DNA of 64,000 nucleotides from Halichondria panicea (taxonomy: Eukaryota; Porifera; Demospongiae; Suberitida; Halichondriidae): the NCBI RefSeq assembly GCF_963675165.1, contig NC_087392.1, positions 2,061,001 to 2,125,000 of the forward strand, written 5' to 3'. Both the position numbers and the translations under genes were made by a program. Positions within the stretch are counted from its first letter, which is position 1; the number at the start of each line of letters is the position of its first letter. Below, piece after piece: positions 1-10,339 of this stretch. The notes under the pieces are model-generated. The model was not told where the DNA came from and searched no databases. It was given only the letters and a program-made list of their open reading frames with translations.

Positions 1-571
1 ATACGTTGTTCATAGTGCCTCTTTTCAGGTTCTCATGGTGGTGATAAGATGCGGTTACAGAGGAGTGTCTGTTCGAGGGAGCAAATGGGTTAAAAACCCT
101 AACGTCAAAGAACGCTCTCTCAAAAGAACTTCCCCAAAAACCATTAGCCACTACATCAAGACGGGCACCGTTCTGTCGATTTGCGGTGGTTCTGTTGAAT
201 GTTTCGCTTGTGATGGGTTGTAGAGACGGTTCAGTGGCCACTCCATGGCAAGTTTCTTTTAAAAGCGATGCTGTGATATCTCTCAGCTCGTTGTGTCTAA
301 TTGAGGGGAATCCTCCTCTGGGGCAGGAGAGGGCATGTTGCACTGAAAAAGAATGGCCACAAACACAGTTTGTGGGGATCTGCAATGGGGGCCAGCCATA
401 CCAAAGGGCAATGGCATCACGGAATGCTGTTTTGTGGAGTGCGAATCCGTACTCTTCTAGCGGTAAAGCAGTGAGCCAGCTGGAGGCACCTTTTTCTCTT
501 GCAAGGTCTGTTGCTAATTGCATTGGTGGTGTGAGAGACTTGACGACCGCACATTCGAATAACGGCCGCGG
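1..571 (-). pseudogene. C-terminal part of a reverse-transcriptase-family retroelement protein (runs off the window)
   Basis: Read on the minus strand, an uninterrupted frame runs from a stop at 574-572 down to base 1, about 190 codons. It contains a Cys/His cluster (CGHSFSVQHALSCPRGG), then RHNELRD and FFDVRVFNPFA. I remember this combination from the C-terminal domain of RT-bearing retroelement proteins in sponges and cnidarians. No RT catalytic core lies upstream, so this is a 5'-truncated copy whose end is outside the window. Downstream pieces of the same family occur at 34420-34723 and 38285-38646. The frame is clean, so the copy may be fairly young. The assignment to a retroelement is fairly safe; the clade is not resolved. 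Confidence 0.7.
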
Positions 572-600
572 CTAAATAAGAAACGATTAACAATCAATAG

Positions 601-845
601 TATATGGGGTTGGTACTTGATATAAGACTCACGAATATATGGCTACTCGTGCAATAAGGGATTAATAGCACTCATAACAAGCACTGGGCAAGGTTAATAG
701 CACTCGGTGTAATTAATTATACTATAATTATAATATAATTTATATATTGTTATAAATGTGCCTATTATGCTAGCATATAATTCTCACCAAAAAAATGTAC
801 CTATTATGCTCAAAATTATGCTAGCATAATCTACCAACCCATATC
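601..845. repeat. MITE with TATGGGGTTGGTA inverted ends
   Basis: The left end TATATGGGGTTGGTA (601-615) is matched in reverse by CTACCAACCCATAT at 831-845. The interior is AT-rich and without coding potential. Its right half shares the phrase attctcaccaaaaaa and an aaaattatgc..ataatctacc end with the two small elements inside the Crypton copies near 39.9 and 48.5 kb, so these three are probably one family. I see no clear target duplication. Confidence 0.6.
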
Positions 846-1999
846 TACAAGAGGTGGGGGTGTTTTACTTGCTGTGCACAACTCAATTCCTTTAAAAATA
901 ATAGAATGTCCACCTTCTCTCCAGAAGTAGTTGCTATCCACTTACTTCACTCTAACTCCATTGTGTGTGTTGTTTCCATCCATTAACCTCACTTTATTTA
1001 ATGACACCATTTCTTGATTTATCCTCGTCCCCACAAAACCAGTTTTATAATGATTTCAATCTGCCTGATATTAATTGGTCAACTTTATCTAGCTCTTCAA
1101 TGCATTCTGATCTCTTTAGTGACTTTGTATAATTATGACTGTAACCTCTCCCAACTTGTCACTGCCCCTACCCACTGCAAGGGTAATTGCCTTGATCTCA
1201 TCCTGACTAATTCTCCTGAGTCAGTGAGTCCCATTTCAATCTCGTTTCACCACTTAATACGTTCAGATCACTACATGCTCTCATTTACTCTTTCAGCAAA
1301 ATCCCACCCAAAGCAACCCACTAAATATGCGCCTGACCTCCCAAAGCTCGATTATAATCAATATACCTTTGTCAAGTTGACTTTAGTGTCTGTCTCTATC
1401 AACTGATGTTGAAGGCATTGTCTACGTGGATTTATTCATAACGCTATCGCACCTCTTTGTGCCTATCGTAAAATTAAACCCCATGCAAGAATCGCATTCC
1501 AAAATGGTACATACAACTCTGAAATTCGTCATCAAATCAATATAGTTCGCTCCCTCCGGAAAAAGGCCAAGAGTCTTCATACCGCCACATCTTTACTACT
1601 AAAGCTAGAAGCTGCGGAGCAATGTCAAGGTAACTATATGAATCTCAACTAATCAACGAATTTGCCTTCAAACACAACAGAACAGAAAGATCAATCGGTA
1701 CATCAGCTCGATAATCAAACCTGATCATCTCCCCACCTCTATATTCAACGTATTTTTTGAATCCGTCTATACTCTAAATCTGATAATAATCAATTCCGGC
1801 TGACAATACACCTATTGACACTCTTGGTATAATTATTTAGATGTTTACACTTTGTTAATTTCTCTCAATCCAACTAAATGGACCAAAAATACTTCGATCT
1901 TGCGCACCTGCTCTGTATGTATAGTTATCCATCACCTTTTCACTATGTCACTATGGTATTGCAAAATACCATTTGAATGGAAAGTCCACTGTACACAAT
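846..1999 (+). pseudogene. Decayed CR1/Jockey-like non-LTR retrotransposon (endonuclease to start of RT)
   Basis: Translation across three frames recovers pieces of an APE-type endonuclease: TRGGGVLLAVHNSIP near 850, DFNLPDINW (lacking the G before DF) near 1055, then NLSQLVTAPTH, CLDLILTNSPE and SDHYMLSF (1140-1290). These are the usual closing motifs of that domain. After 1410 come remnants of the linker (IRHQINIVRSLRKKAK) and of the start of the RT domain (FNVFFESVYT, then PFEWKVH near 1975). Many frameshifts and stops interrupt it. The longest open stretch, 1014-1406, is only a fragment. It stops before the RT catalytic core, so no activity is possible. Confidence 0.8.
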
Positions 2000-2054
2000 A
2001 AAACAAAACATAACTTATATAATTATATAGTAATAAGTCAAACACCAAGTTTTT

Positions 2055-2345
2055 TCAAGTAGGTATAGTGTACCGAATGGGCCTTGTCTCTTTTTCCATT
2101 AAGATTTCCTGGAAAAAGAGGAGAGAAGGCTTCCAGACACTTGGGTACTGTACGTCGAACACATAATACGCAGCCATCAGCACGATCAGGCAATCGGATA
2201 AGGTAATTGTGTCTATTTCAAAGATGCTGACTCCCTCAGCACACAGAAAAGCTTGCACAATGCAGTCGTCTTCATAAAACACCACGATCCTTGGTTCGAC
2301 AACACGACACTGAAAGTGACACGCGATCTCACCACACGCCTGCAT
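2055..2345 (-). pseudogene. Fragment of a SAMD3-like C-terminal domain
   Basis: A 96-codon frame contains LMAAYYVFDVQYP followed by LLFFQEILM. I recall an A-x-Y-V-F/Y-x-x-x-Y-P motif followed by a hydrophobic FxQ helix at the C-terminus of the SAMD3-like proteins that are common in fish, coral and sponge genomes. A similar piece (AAHYVFNLQ) occurs near 30690. No upstream exon is visible here, so this is an isolated last exon or relic. The family assignment is tentative. Confidence 0.4.
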
Positions 2346-2369
2346 ATATTTATGGTGCTATATAATAGT

Positions 2370-2500
2370 TAGACACTGTTTAGGAAGTTTCTACGTGATT
2401 TAGAAGCCCAAAGGGCGTTCTGTAGAATCCCGAACGCAGTGAGGGTTCTACTAGCCCTGAGGGCTTCTAAATCACGTGGAAACTTCCTAAACAGTGTCTA
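2370..2500. repeat. 131-bp near-perfect hairpin upstream of a Crypton 5' fragment
   Basis: Bases from TAGACACTGTTTAGGAAG (2370) pair with CTTCCTAAACAGTGTCTA (to 2500). The pairing continues inward through the agccc/gggct stem to a loop around gaacgcagtga. A hairpin of the same size and layout, but with a different middle stem, sits at 55359-55491, also just upstream of a Crypton ORF. Confidence 0.85.
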
Positions 2501-2544
2501 AGCATTTTAGATCATAGCAACAACGCTCATACGCCTGACAACAA

Positions 2545-2925
2545 TGGTTTGAACGCACAAACAATGGATTCTGAGCCTCCTCCTGTGCCGAACGCTTTCT
2601 TGAGTTCCCCTATTACACGGTTTCGTTCCAAACCAGCCACACCTCCAGCTCTGTCTTTGCAGCAACCAGCCCCACCTCCATATCTGCTGCAGCAACCAGC
2701 CCCACCTTCCTATCTGCTCTCTGCTCTCTCTGACCTGCAAGACGAAGGTTCGTAGACTATTTGCTCTCCTCCACAGCCAGTGAGAACCTACTTACTGCTC
2801 CAGTGGCAAAGAAAGCAAGAAAATTCGCTCCCCCAAAGTCAAGTAAAGAAGTAGAACAAGCAAGAAAGGAAACAATACCAAAGAAACACTCATTGACGTC
2901 AAGTATTGCTTATTATTATTATTAT
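2545..2925 (+). pseudogene. N-terminal fragment of a Crypton-type tyrosine recombinase (DUF3504-like) protein
   Basis: Three frames together give a Pro-rich start (PPPVPNAFLSS, LQQPAPPPYLLQ), then FVDYLLSSTASENLLTAPV, ARKFAPPKSSKEVEQARKE and finally TLIDVKYC. The last two are typical of the segment just before the core of DUF3504-type recombinases: compare SSTSKQVRAFAPQ and TSDTKYCFKLW in the copy at 55.5-56.8 kb. Frameshifts lie near 2750 and 2885. The sequence then breaks off into a tta-rich tract at about 2910, so the catalytic part is absent. Confidence 0.65.
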
Positions 2926-3087
2926 TTGTACTTTTATTATGATTATTATCTTATCTTGATCAAATCTTTGCTACATGATTTTCTATTGAAGTACATGATT
3001 TTCTATTGAAGTACATGATTTTCTAAATTGGATAGAACATTTCCTCTAACCAATCAGATTGCAGTATTTATGACAAACATGATCTAA

Positions 3088-5182
3088 GATTCAGCAGATT
3101 TTTCCCGTGCAATGGAGCTTATGGACACAATAGACTGGGATGAAGAGCTGAACATAGAAAATATTAACATATCCATCTCAAACTGGAAATCGCTCTTCCT
3201 ACAAATAATGGAGATGTCAATCCCCCACAAACTATCGAACGCTAAACCTTCACTTCCTTGGCTGAGCAGAGAAATCTCAAGGGCAATTAGGAAAAGGAAC
3301 TCCCTTTTTAGCCTAGCCAAGCTGTCCCAAGCTCCCACTGACATGAGGAAATACAAAAACCAGAGGAATCAAACATAAGTTGGTACCTTCTCTCTCTCCT
3401 CGAACCACCAGAGGAATGGCGTCGTGGCACCCACGTCCATGATCTGACAGGCCACTGCCAGACAATGGTTCAGGATTCTTGTAATCTCTGCAAACATGGT
3501 GCGAATGTACTTGGCCCTGAGGGGAATATCTATCCCCACGAGTCCTTTCCTTGTTACGTAAGAGTAAAAAAGATTACATGGCCCAACTCAGCTCAAAAGA
3601 TAGCAAAATATTCTGGAAAACTGTTAAAGTCATAAACAACAGTGAGCAATCAGTCCCTACTCTGCAAGCCAATGGGGTAACTCTAGAGACTGCTGAATCT
3701 AAGGCTGAAGCTCTAAATCAGTACTTTTACTCAACCTTTAACCATTGTTATCCTGCTCTGCAACCGTGTGATATGGAAGACCTAATTGGTGATCTAGTGC
3801 CCTCTGATTGCCCCGAAGAGCTACTCTGCAATGAGGACAAAGTGGAGATACTCCTGAAATCATTGAAGGCAAACAAGTCATGTGGCACTGACAATATTAC
3901 ACCCAGAATGTTGAAATCAATGGCAAACTCGGTCTCACTACCACTTGCGAATATATTCAACCACTCACTCAGTACGGGTGAATTTCCCTCAGAATGGAAA
4001 AGAGCAAGAGTGGTCCCAGTCCCCAAGGGTGGTAACGCAAAGCTTTTGTCTAATTATAGACCCATTTCCATCTTGCCCTCAGCGAGCAAGCTCCTAGAGA
4101 AACATGTTAAGTCAATACTTGAGGAACATCTGATACAACATTGCCCAATCTCAACAAGGCAGTGGGGATTTATGCGTGCACAATCAACTGTGTCTGCACT
4201 AATACAAGTTGTGGATGATTGGAGCAAAGCTATTGACAACAAAAGTGAGGTTGCTGTTGTTTTTCTGGACATACGTAAGGCATTTGATACAGTACCACAT
4301 TTACCACTACTTGAAATAAACAGCTACCTCTTGAAGTGGCTTAAAAGTTACCTATTGAAGAGAGAGCAATTTGTAGTTGTGAATGGGCAAGCGTCTACCA
4401 CTCTCCATGCTATGTCAGGTGTGCTTCAAGGATCAGTCTTAGGCCCATTGCTCTTTATCATGTACATTAATAATGTCTCTGATGTAGTCTCAAGCGACAC
4501 CCATCTAAATATGTTTGCAGATGACATGGCTATTTATAGAGTCATTAAATCGATTAAAGACTACAATACACTTCAGGAAGACATAAACAGTGTTGCTGCT
4601 TTCATGTCTGGCAAACACCTTCAATTCAACGCATCAAAATGTAAAGTGATGTTAATATCAAACAAGAGAAGTAGGTCCATCGAGCCACCCACATTTACAG
4701 TCAATGGCTTTTCCCTGGAGCGTGTGGAGACATTCAGATATCTAGGAATCCAATTTTCATCAGATCTTTCTTGGCATTCCCACACTAAGGCACTTTGTAA
4801 AAAATCGAGAAAACTTGTTGGACTGCTACACAGAAACTTCGCAACTCATTCTCCCCCTTCTGTTATGCTGAAATTATACAAATCTTTCATTAGACCAAAA
4901 CTAGAGTATGCTTCAATCGTTTGGAACCCACACTTAAAATGCATTATCAAGGATATGGAAAAAGTCCAGAAGTTTGCATTAAAGGTTTGCCTAAAACAGT
5001 GGGATTACTCTATCAGCTATTTGGAACTTTTGAAAAGAGCAGAACTACCATTGGCCAGTCTGCACCATTTATTCAAAATTATGTATAATATAAGTTACTA
5101 TGAGGACACACCTAAGAAGAGACAATTAACATACAATACAAGACATGTTAACAATCTGTCTCTGAATATAATTATATTATAA
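3088..5182 (+). pseudogene. CR1/Jockey-like non-LTR reverse transcriptase, interrupted by an NDUFS2 fragment
   Basis: The first part (3088-3376) is the linker between endonuclease and RT (PSLPWLSREISRAIRKRN). The same protein resumes at 3551 with [13 protein letters not shown] and runs open to 5182, about 543 codons. RT motifs are clear: LSNYRPISILP, VFLDIRKAFDTVPH, GVLQGSVLGPLLFIMYIN and the catalytic MFADDMAIYR, followed by thumb and C-terminal motifs (RLEYAS-type RPKLEYASIVWNP). There is a small deletion after DTVPHLPLLE. The 3' end breaks off inside the NTR..NLSLN region, before the usual terminal motif. The endonuclease is missing, so the copy is 5'-truncated. The RT domain itself keeps its catalytic residues. 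Confidence 0.85.
3387..3549 (-). pseudogene. NDUFS2: Exon fragment of NADH dehydrogenase 49-kDa subunit (NDUFS2)
   Basis: On the minus strand this gives an open frame of 54 codons with [19 protein letters not shown], then [18 protein letters not shown]. These are signature segments of the 49-kDa subunit (NuoD/NDUFS2) near the quinone-site fold of complex I. The fragment ends at FEEREK, immediately followed by GTACCA, which looks like a splice donor; an AG precedes the other end. The 163 bp (1 + 54 x 3) would fit a single internal exon. It lies antisense inside the RT reading frame above. It is far too short to function. It is either an exon carried by transposition or a repair-filler insertion. 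Confidence 0.8.
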
Positions 5183-5272
5183 TATTATATTTAAAAAAAA
5201 TTTTTTTAGGGTACTAACTATTTTATTGTATCCTGGCTTTGCCGAATTGTAAAAAAAAAAAAAAAAAAAAAA
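5183..5272 (+). other. AT-rich junction and poly-A tail
   Basis: An AT-rich stretch ends in 22 consecutive A residues (about 5251-5272). This is the expected 3' signature of a non-LTR retrotransposon on the plus strand and marks the end of the element above. Confidence 0.6.
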
Positions 5273-5850
5273 ACTGGACAAATCACTATGAGCACATCTG
5301 CTCAGCGGCATACAGTTTGCTAAAGCGTACATTTTCATCCACCTCAACAGTTTCAGTGAAAAATAAATTATTTATCTCCCTTGTCCGATCGCAATTATCG
5401 TACTGTTCTCAGATATGGCTGATCAAAGACATTCGCAAACTAGAAACAGTATATATACAGAGAAGGGCAACCAAGTTTATAGTAGTTGGAAACTCAGAAA
5501 TCACCGATTAAGCTTGAAATAGTGACTTTAATGTATAATCTTGAAATGGCCGACATAATACCAATACCCGTTCATTCAGCAAGTTAACTTTAAAGCACGT
5601 CCTCTCTTCCTCACACCTACAAAGTCACTTCTATTTAACTGCTTACCAAAACTATGGAACATGCATGCAAGCTGTACCGTCATATTTAAATTTCTCTGGT
5701 AAAGAAAACTTTATATCTGACAATCCTTGCACCTACCATTTTTCTTGCCCTTGTAATACATGTTCAGCCATACCATTATCATTCAGGCCCACTTATTACA
5801 TCACTGTCAATTCATACTCTTATATTCATCTGGCTATCATTTTTGTGATT
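5273..5850 (+). pseudogene. 3' end of another non-LTR reverse transcriptase
   Basis: The translation gives HYEHICSAAYSLLKRTFSS, VKNKLFISLVRSQLSYCSQIW and RRATKFIV (5285-5480), the C-terminal thumb-like region of CR1-like RTs. After a stop at about 5510, pieces of the tail survive in shifted frames, including HFSCPCNTCS near 5740, which matches the Cys-rich last residues of these proteins. It is 5'-truncated and starts directly after the poly-A of the previous element, so one element inserted next to or into the other. Confidence 0.75.
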
Positions 5851-6253
5851 GTGTATGTCCATAATTATTCAGTATTATTGTATGTTATCACTTACGGCTA
5901 ACTGACGAGCCCAGTTTAGCCTTCAACTCGATCACTCAATCATAACCCATAATTGCAAACCATATTTGATTGTTATACTTTGTTCTCCAATAATCCACAA
6001 TGTTAACTAGGTGTGTTCTGAATACTGAAAATTGGGGGGAGAAAGACATGGGAAGAAAAGGACAGACCTTCTACAAATGACTTGCTGACATGATAGCACA
6101 AAAAAAGAGAAATGCCGTATAGCATAATGATGGGCTGGCTTAGATGCAAACTCTCCTTTGCCATCCTCAGAAGTGCCATAATGTGTATCAGGGGAAGCAG
6201 ATCGTTAAAACATCACCAAATACGAGAGAAAATCTATATCACCCTAGCCTGCA
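5851..6253. other. No recognisable feature
   Basis: AT-rich sequence between retrotransposon remains and the CACTA left end. I see no ORF or repeat that I can name. Confidence 0.5.
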
Positions 6254-6264
6254 CACTGTAAAAA

Positions 6265-6600
6265 TGTTTTGTTGTTTTAATGGTAACTGGTTAATTTAAT
6301 GGCATAGGGTTCACTTGAATTGATTTATTGTAATAAAAATGTCAAGTTAAAGCAATCCCAGCGTTTTAAAACGAACTTAATAGGTTTATTACGATGTAAG
6401 TATATAATTAGAATAAACAGTGATCTATAAAACAACAATTCACACTATGAAATAATTGCTATTGTAACAAACACGTTAAGTTAAAGCAATCTCAGCACAT
6501 TGGGAAGGTATAATTATAATAAACATGCAGTGATCCACATAAAACAACAATTCACAGCATGAAACAAGTTTCTCATAATTATTTGAAATAAACCATATTT
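6265..6600. repeat. Left subterminal repeats of the CACTA element
   Basis: Two loose copies of a unit of about 120 bp follow each other. Shared phrases are agttaaagcaat(c/t)c(c/t)agc (6343 and 6479), aataaaca..gtgat, and aaaacaacaattcaca (6430 and 6541). Subterminal repeat clusters that bind transposase are normal in CACTA elements. The function here is inferred. Confidence 0.65.
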
Positions 6601-6671
6601 CAACACAATGTAAGTATTATAATCTCCTCTGTATGCATTTGTGTACAAATGAAGTACAAATGGGTAATCTT

Positions 6672-9186
6672 CTAAAGTTCAATCAGGTCACATGCTATTG
6701 TATCCTGCACACAAAATGCGTGATAATGACTGTCAAAATGCTCGGTTGTCAAAATATTGACATGAAACATCACAGAACTATCGGGCAATACCAAAATGTC
6801 TTTTACTTTGCCAAAAACAGGTTTATCCAGCATATTAGTAACAATAACGCAGTTTTTCTTATACGTACTGTTAAAGTATCGAATCCATGAAGGATGAGAA
6901 ATCACTCCCTCTTCAGATATTTCAATTTGCTTACCTGATATTAAGTGCTTGATAGCAACTGATTCTTCTGCAAAAGAAACGTGTTTGCTGACTCCGCCTA
7001 CTTCCAGTTTCTCACTTAAATATAGTGCACTTTGTAATTGCCAGCAAAGTCCCCTTTGATTCTTTTGAGCGATAGATAAGCATATGTTTTTAAAATTTCC
7101 AAACTTTGCAACTTGCTTACACATTTTTAGTCTAGCTTCATATCGAAGCGTCCATGAACGAATTACAGGGCCAAATTTCCTTATTTGTTCTGGATATAAT
7201 GGACGATGAAATGCAGTTTGGGAATAATCGTAACTTGAGGGTAAACTATTTTGAAAAGACAGTGATGTTCTTCAATAATAGTTTTGAGGTATGCAACAGC
7301 ATTCTCAGAACAAATCAGTGATGTACAAATATCAAATATCTCGAGTAACAAGCAGTAACATTCCCAATGTTTATCTTCGACAGGTACAAAATGACCAATA
7401 AGCAGAGGCAGAGTTTTAGCTAGAAGCCACATTTGCGTAGCTTTCTGGTGAATTTTAACTGATGTAGAACTAGTTGACTCAATTCTTGTTGGTTTATAAG
7501 TTTCGGAATATCCATAATCAAAAGCCTGTATCTTAAATAATTGATTGAAATGTGACTGGAGGAAATACAATGGCTTAGAAGAAGGGAAAGCTCACGAGGA
7601 AACACACCTTCCAGTAAATCATGCATCAGATCATGAGGTAAACAATTTGTTACAGAAAAATGTTCAATATCACCAAGCGAAGACCATCTGTTTACACCAT
7701 ACGTGGTGGAGTGAAAGGATGCAAGGCTTCTATGGAGCAAATACAGTGACGCTTATGCTCATCTGAGGTATGGAGAATGAATTTTTCGGACAAAAATTCT
7801 TCGGACACTTGAGCCCGCGTGGCCAGGCAAGTTCTGCAAAAACGAAACGTACTGGAAAAACCTTCCTTAAACCCTCCGATAGCATGACTTGCCAAATTAT
7901 CAGCAACAAACGCAAGTAAGGTTCCTTTATAGTTGATGACTTTATCAGAATAGGTCACACTTATTCCATCCTCTGACAAAGTTTTAATGTCTGAAATAAA
8001 TGGTGCTAAAATAGCGTCGGGGGTGAACTTTTTAATATCACTCGCTTTAGCAACAGCGAACATATACAAGCACTTAAGAGATGAGCGATATTTTGGTGGT
8101 ATGTTGGCAATTGTAAACAAAAATATTCCAACCTTGTGTACTTTTGCTGCTGATCCTAAGGGATTACACACTTTAAGCTCATCAAAGTAGGCAATAATCT
8201 GTAATGCCAATGGGCTAGAGGCAAACAACGGATGCGTTCTATAAATACTACCGTCACAAAAGTCTACGAAGTTAGTGTTGCATTTTTGAGAGGAAATTTC
8301 CTGGTACACATCGCTTCTGGATACTACTGCTTTTAATGTACTCAGCACAGAAATGTAAGAAAAGGATCCCTCACTGGTTTTTGTTCTTTTTCGTGTAGAA
8401 CCAGAATCAACAAGTTTGAACACTTGTCTCCCAAGAGGCTTGAGCTCAGGCTGCTGCAAAACAATCAAAGTGAGTACTATGCTGTTGTTTTACTGAATAA
8501 CTAACGTACAGTCATTTTGAATTCCTCCTGGTAATATTTGTCTTGCTGATACTTGGTATGAAGCGAGTCAAATGGTTTTTCAGAATTCCCAAAAGTTTCG
8601 TTGACAATTGGAAGTATATCATGTCCATTCGGGGTGTCCATAAGTTGTGTACAAATCTGTTGCTCGATTTTTTTTACAGCATTGTTCAATACATCCTTCA
8701 ACAACTGTGTCAAGTGCAGTCTGTGATAGTCCTTTAAATTCTTTTAAATTGAGTAGGAACAAGCCGCTACTACGCTTGAGATCACTCTGATCACTGTTTA
8801 CACTTGAAGGACCAGCTTCTTCAAGTGATAATCCGTCTTGAACATTGCTGAATGGTTCCGATTCACTGGCGTTGTCATCTTCTGCCGGGCATTTAATACA
8901 GGTGAAAAAAGTACATAATTATGACGATGACTAGAGGTGGAGTTGGTTTAAAAGCAGTGGATTTTACTTGCATTTTCGCCTTGTGATGTCTATACACATG
9001 AGATTTCAGTGCAGACAATTTTCTGTAGGTGCACTTGCAGCCATCGATACCACAAGTCACAAAGAAAGAAGGGTCATTTGAGTGTGCTGCTCCAAGATGG
9101 CTAAACCATTCACAAAGTACTGATTGAGTAGACTCACAAAGAGGGCAGACATATGCCACTATGGAACTAGCATGTGAACTTTCCAT
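6672..9186 (-). pseudogene. CACTA/EnSpm transposase, multi-exon, decayed
   Basis: Exon 1 (9186-8968) encodes a C2H2-type segment (CPLCESTQS, CTYRKLSALKSHVYRHH) as found at the N-terminus of animal EnSpm transposases. Introns 8967-8882 and 8509-8454 have GT..AG borders. The long third exon carries the core: GSAAKVHKVGIFLFTIANIPP, DNLASHAIGGFKEGF, RFCRTCL, VTNCLPHDLMHDLLEGV, EDKHWECYCLLLEIFDI and IPKLHFIVHY. Single-base frameshifts near 8690, 7720, 7560 and 7215 break it, so no full-length protein can be made. The last open piece is 7124-6672. It faces away from the SAMD3-like gene, with the probable shared promoter between them. Confidence 0.85.
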
Positions 9187-9403
9187 TTTCTATGCTCTAC
9201 ATAAACTTTATGTAAAGCCATAGATTAAGGAGGGAGAGGGTTCTACTCAATCTATGGTAAAGCACAGTATGCACATGTGCAAACATTAGTGCAGCTGCAA
9301 TGAGATTTGTATGGCAGTGTTCATTCATAAGTTCATTCAGTCTTAGTTATTAATGTACTCCTGGTTCATTCATTCTCTACTTGAATATATACTCTTCTTG
9401 TTC
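9187..9403. promoter_or_regulatory. Intergenic region between divergent CACTA genes (putative bidirectional promoter)
   Basis: A 217-bp gap separates the start codons of the transposase (minus) and the SAMD3-like gene (plus). It contains an inverted pair, catagattaagg (9219) and tcaatctatgg (9248). No TATA box or initiator can be assigned with confidence. The promoter role is inferred from position only. Confidence 0.35.
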
Positions 9404-9745
9404 ATGGCTGACATAATATCCTGGAGTTCCTCAAAGCTATCCCAGTGGCTAAGGGATAACAAGGTGGCTGACAATGTGTGTGAGACCTTCGAAGGTGAGA
9501 CTATATATTTTGATGAATAGCCTTTTTGTGTATAATTGTCATGTATAGATGAGCTTATTGATGGTGCTGCTTTTGTTGAGCTTTCTGAGAGTGACGTGAA
9601 GAGCTTGGTAAAACCTCTTGGACTAGTAAAGCTCATTATTCGATTAATCAAGGCCAATAAACCTACGTCTACGTCTACGTCAACAGAAGCAAGTTTTCTG
9701 TACCTTTATTGATAGCTATAATGTTCTCAGTGTTCATGTAGAGTA

Positions 9746-10013
9746 AGCAACCAATTTCCGAACGACACCAGTTTTCGTGTGCCCGTTTGAAGAGACAGTA
9801 AGAGCTAGTTTTTTGCATGCACTAATAGACAATGATCAGATCTCGTGCCTACCACAATTAGAAGTAATCCTGTTGCTTTACTCTTGCACAGCAGCAGCTC
9901 AAAGTCGGTGGTTCGAACATTCAATAAGCGACGTTTGCAACCTATTGCCGACTATAGACTCTTGCGATAGTTTCAAAGCTATGCTACGACTTCTGGTACC
10001 TGCCAGGCCTCAT
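9746..10013. repeat. Left long inverted repeat of pogo unit 1
   Basis: 268 bp, inverted copy at 14809-15103. Divergence between the arms is modest, with several substitutions and short indels visible by eye. Confidence 0.85.
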
Positions 10014-10339
10014 AAGAACCACTGCAAACGCTCAGAACAAGGGCAAAGAGCGAGGCCCTTGCGGCCTAAGAGCGAGACGACTAGTATAGTGCTGAGTTAG
10101 CATGCCTGCACATGAGATCCAGCCACGTGCTCACAGGAAGAAGAAGAAGCTCACCTTCACTGCACTTGAGATGCTTGAGAATGGAAACTAATAGCCTAAA
10201 TAGGTCAGTGACTGTGAGATATCAAGATCTGCAAGGGTGCATACATTTTTTCCTTTATATATCTAGGTTCTGTTTACCTGGCCTCGGAAAGAGATGTTCC
10301 CCTCTCCGCGATAGAGTGTTTTCGTTTGATTCTGATCCC

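Noticed and set aside
186-575. Plus-strand ORF of 129 codons
   Set aside because: It is the complement of the clearly conserved minus-strand RT-family frame (CGHSFSVQHALSCPRGG).
3387-3549. Bacterial symbiont NuoD contamination as the source of the complex I fragment
   Set aside because: It is embedded between two halves of a eukaryotic retrotransposon frame and ends at a donor-like GT, which fits a eukaryotic exon better.
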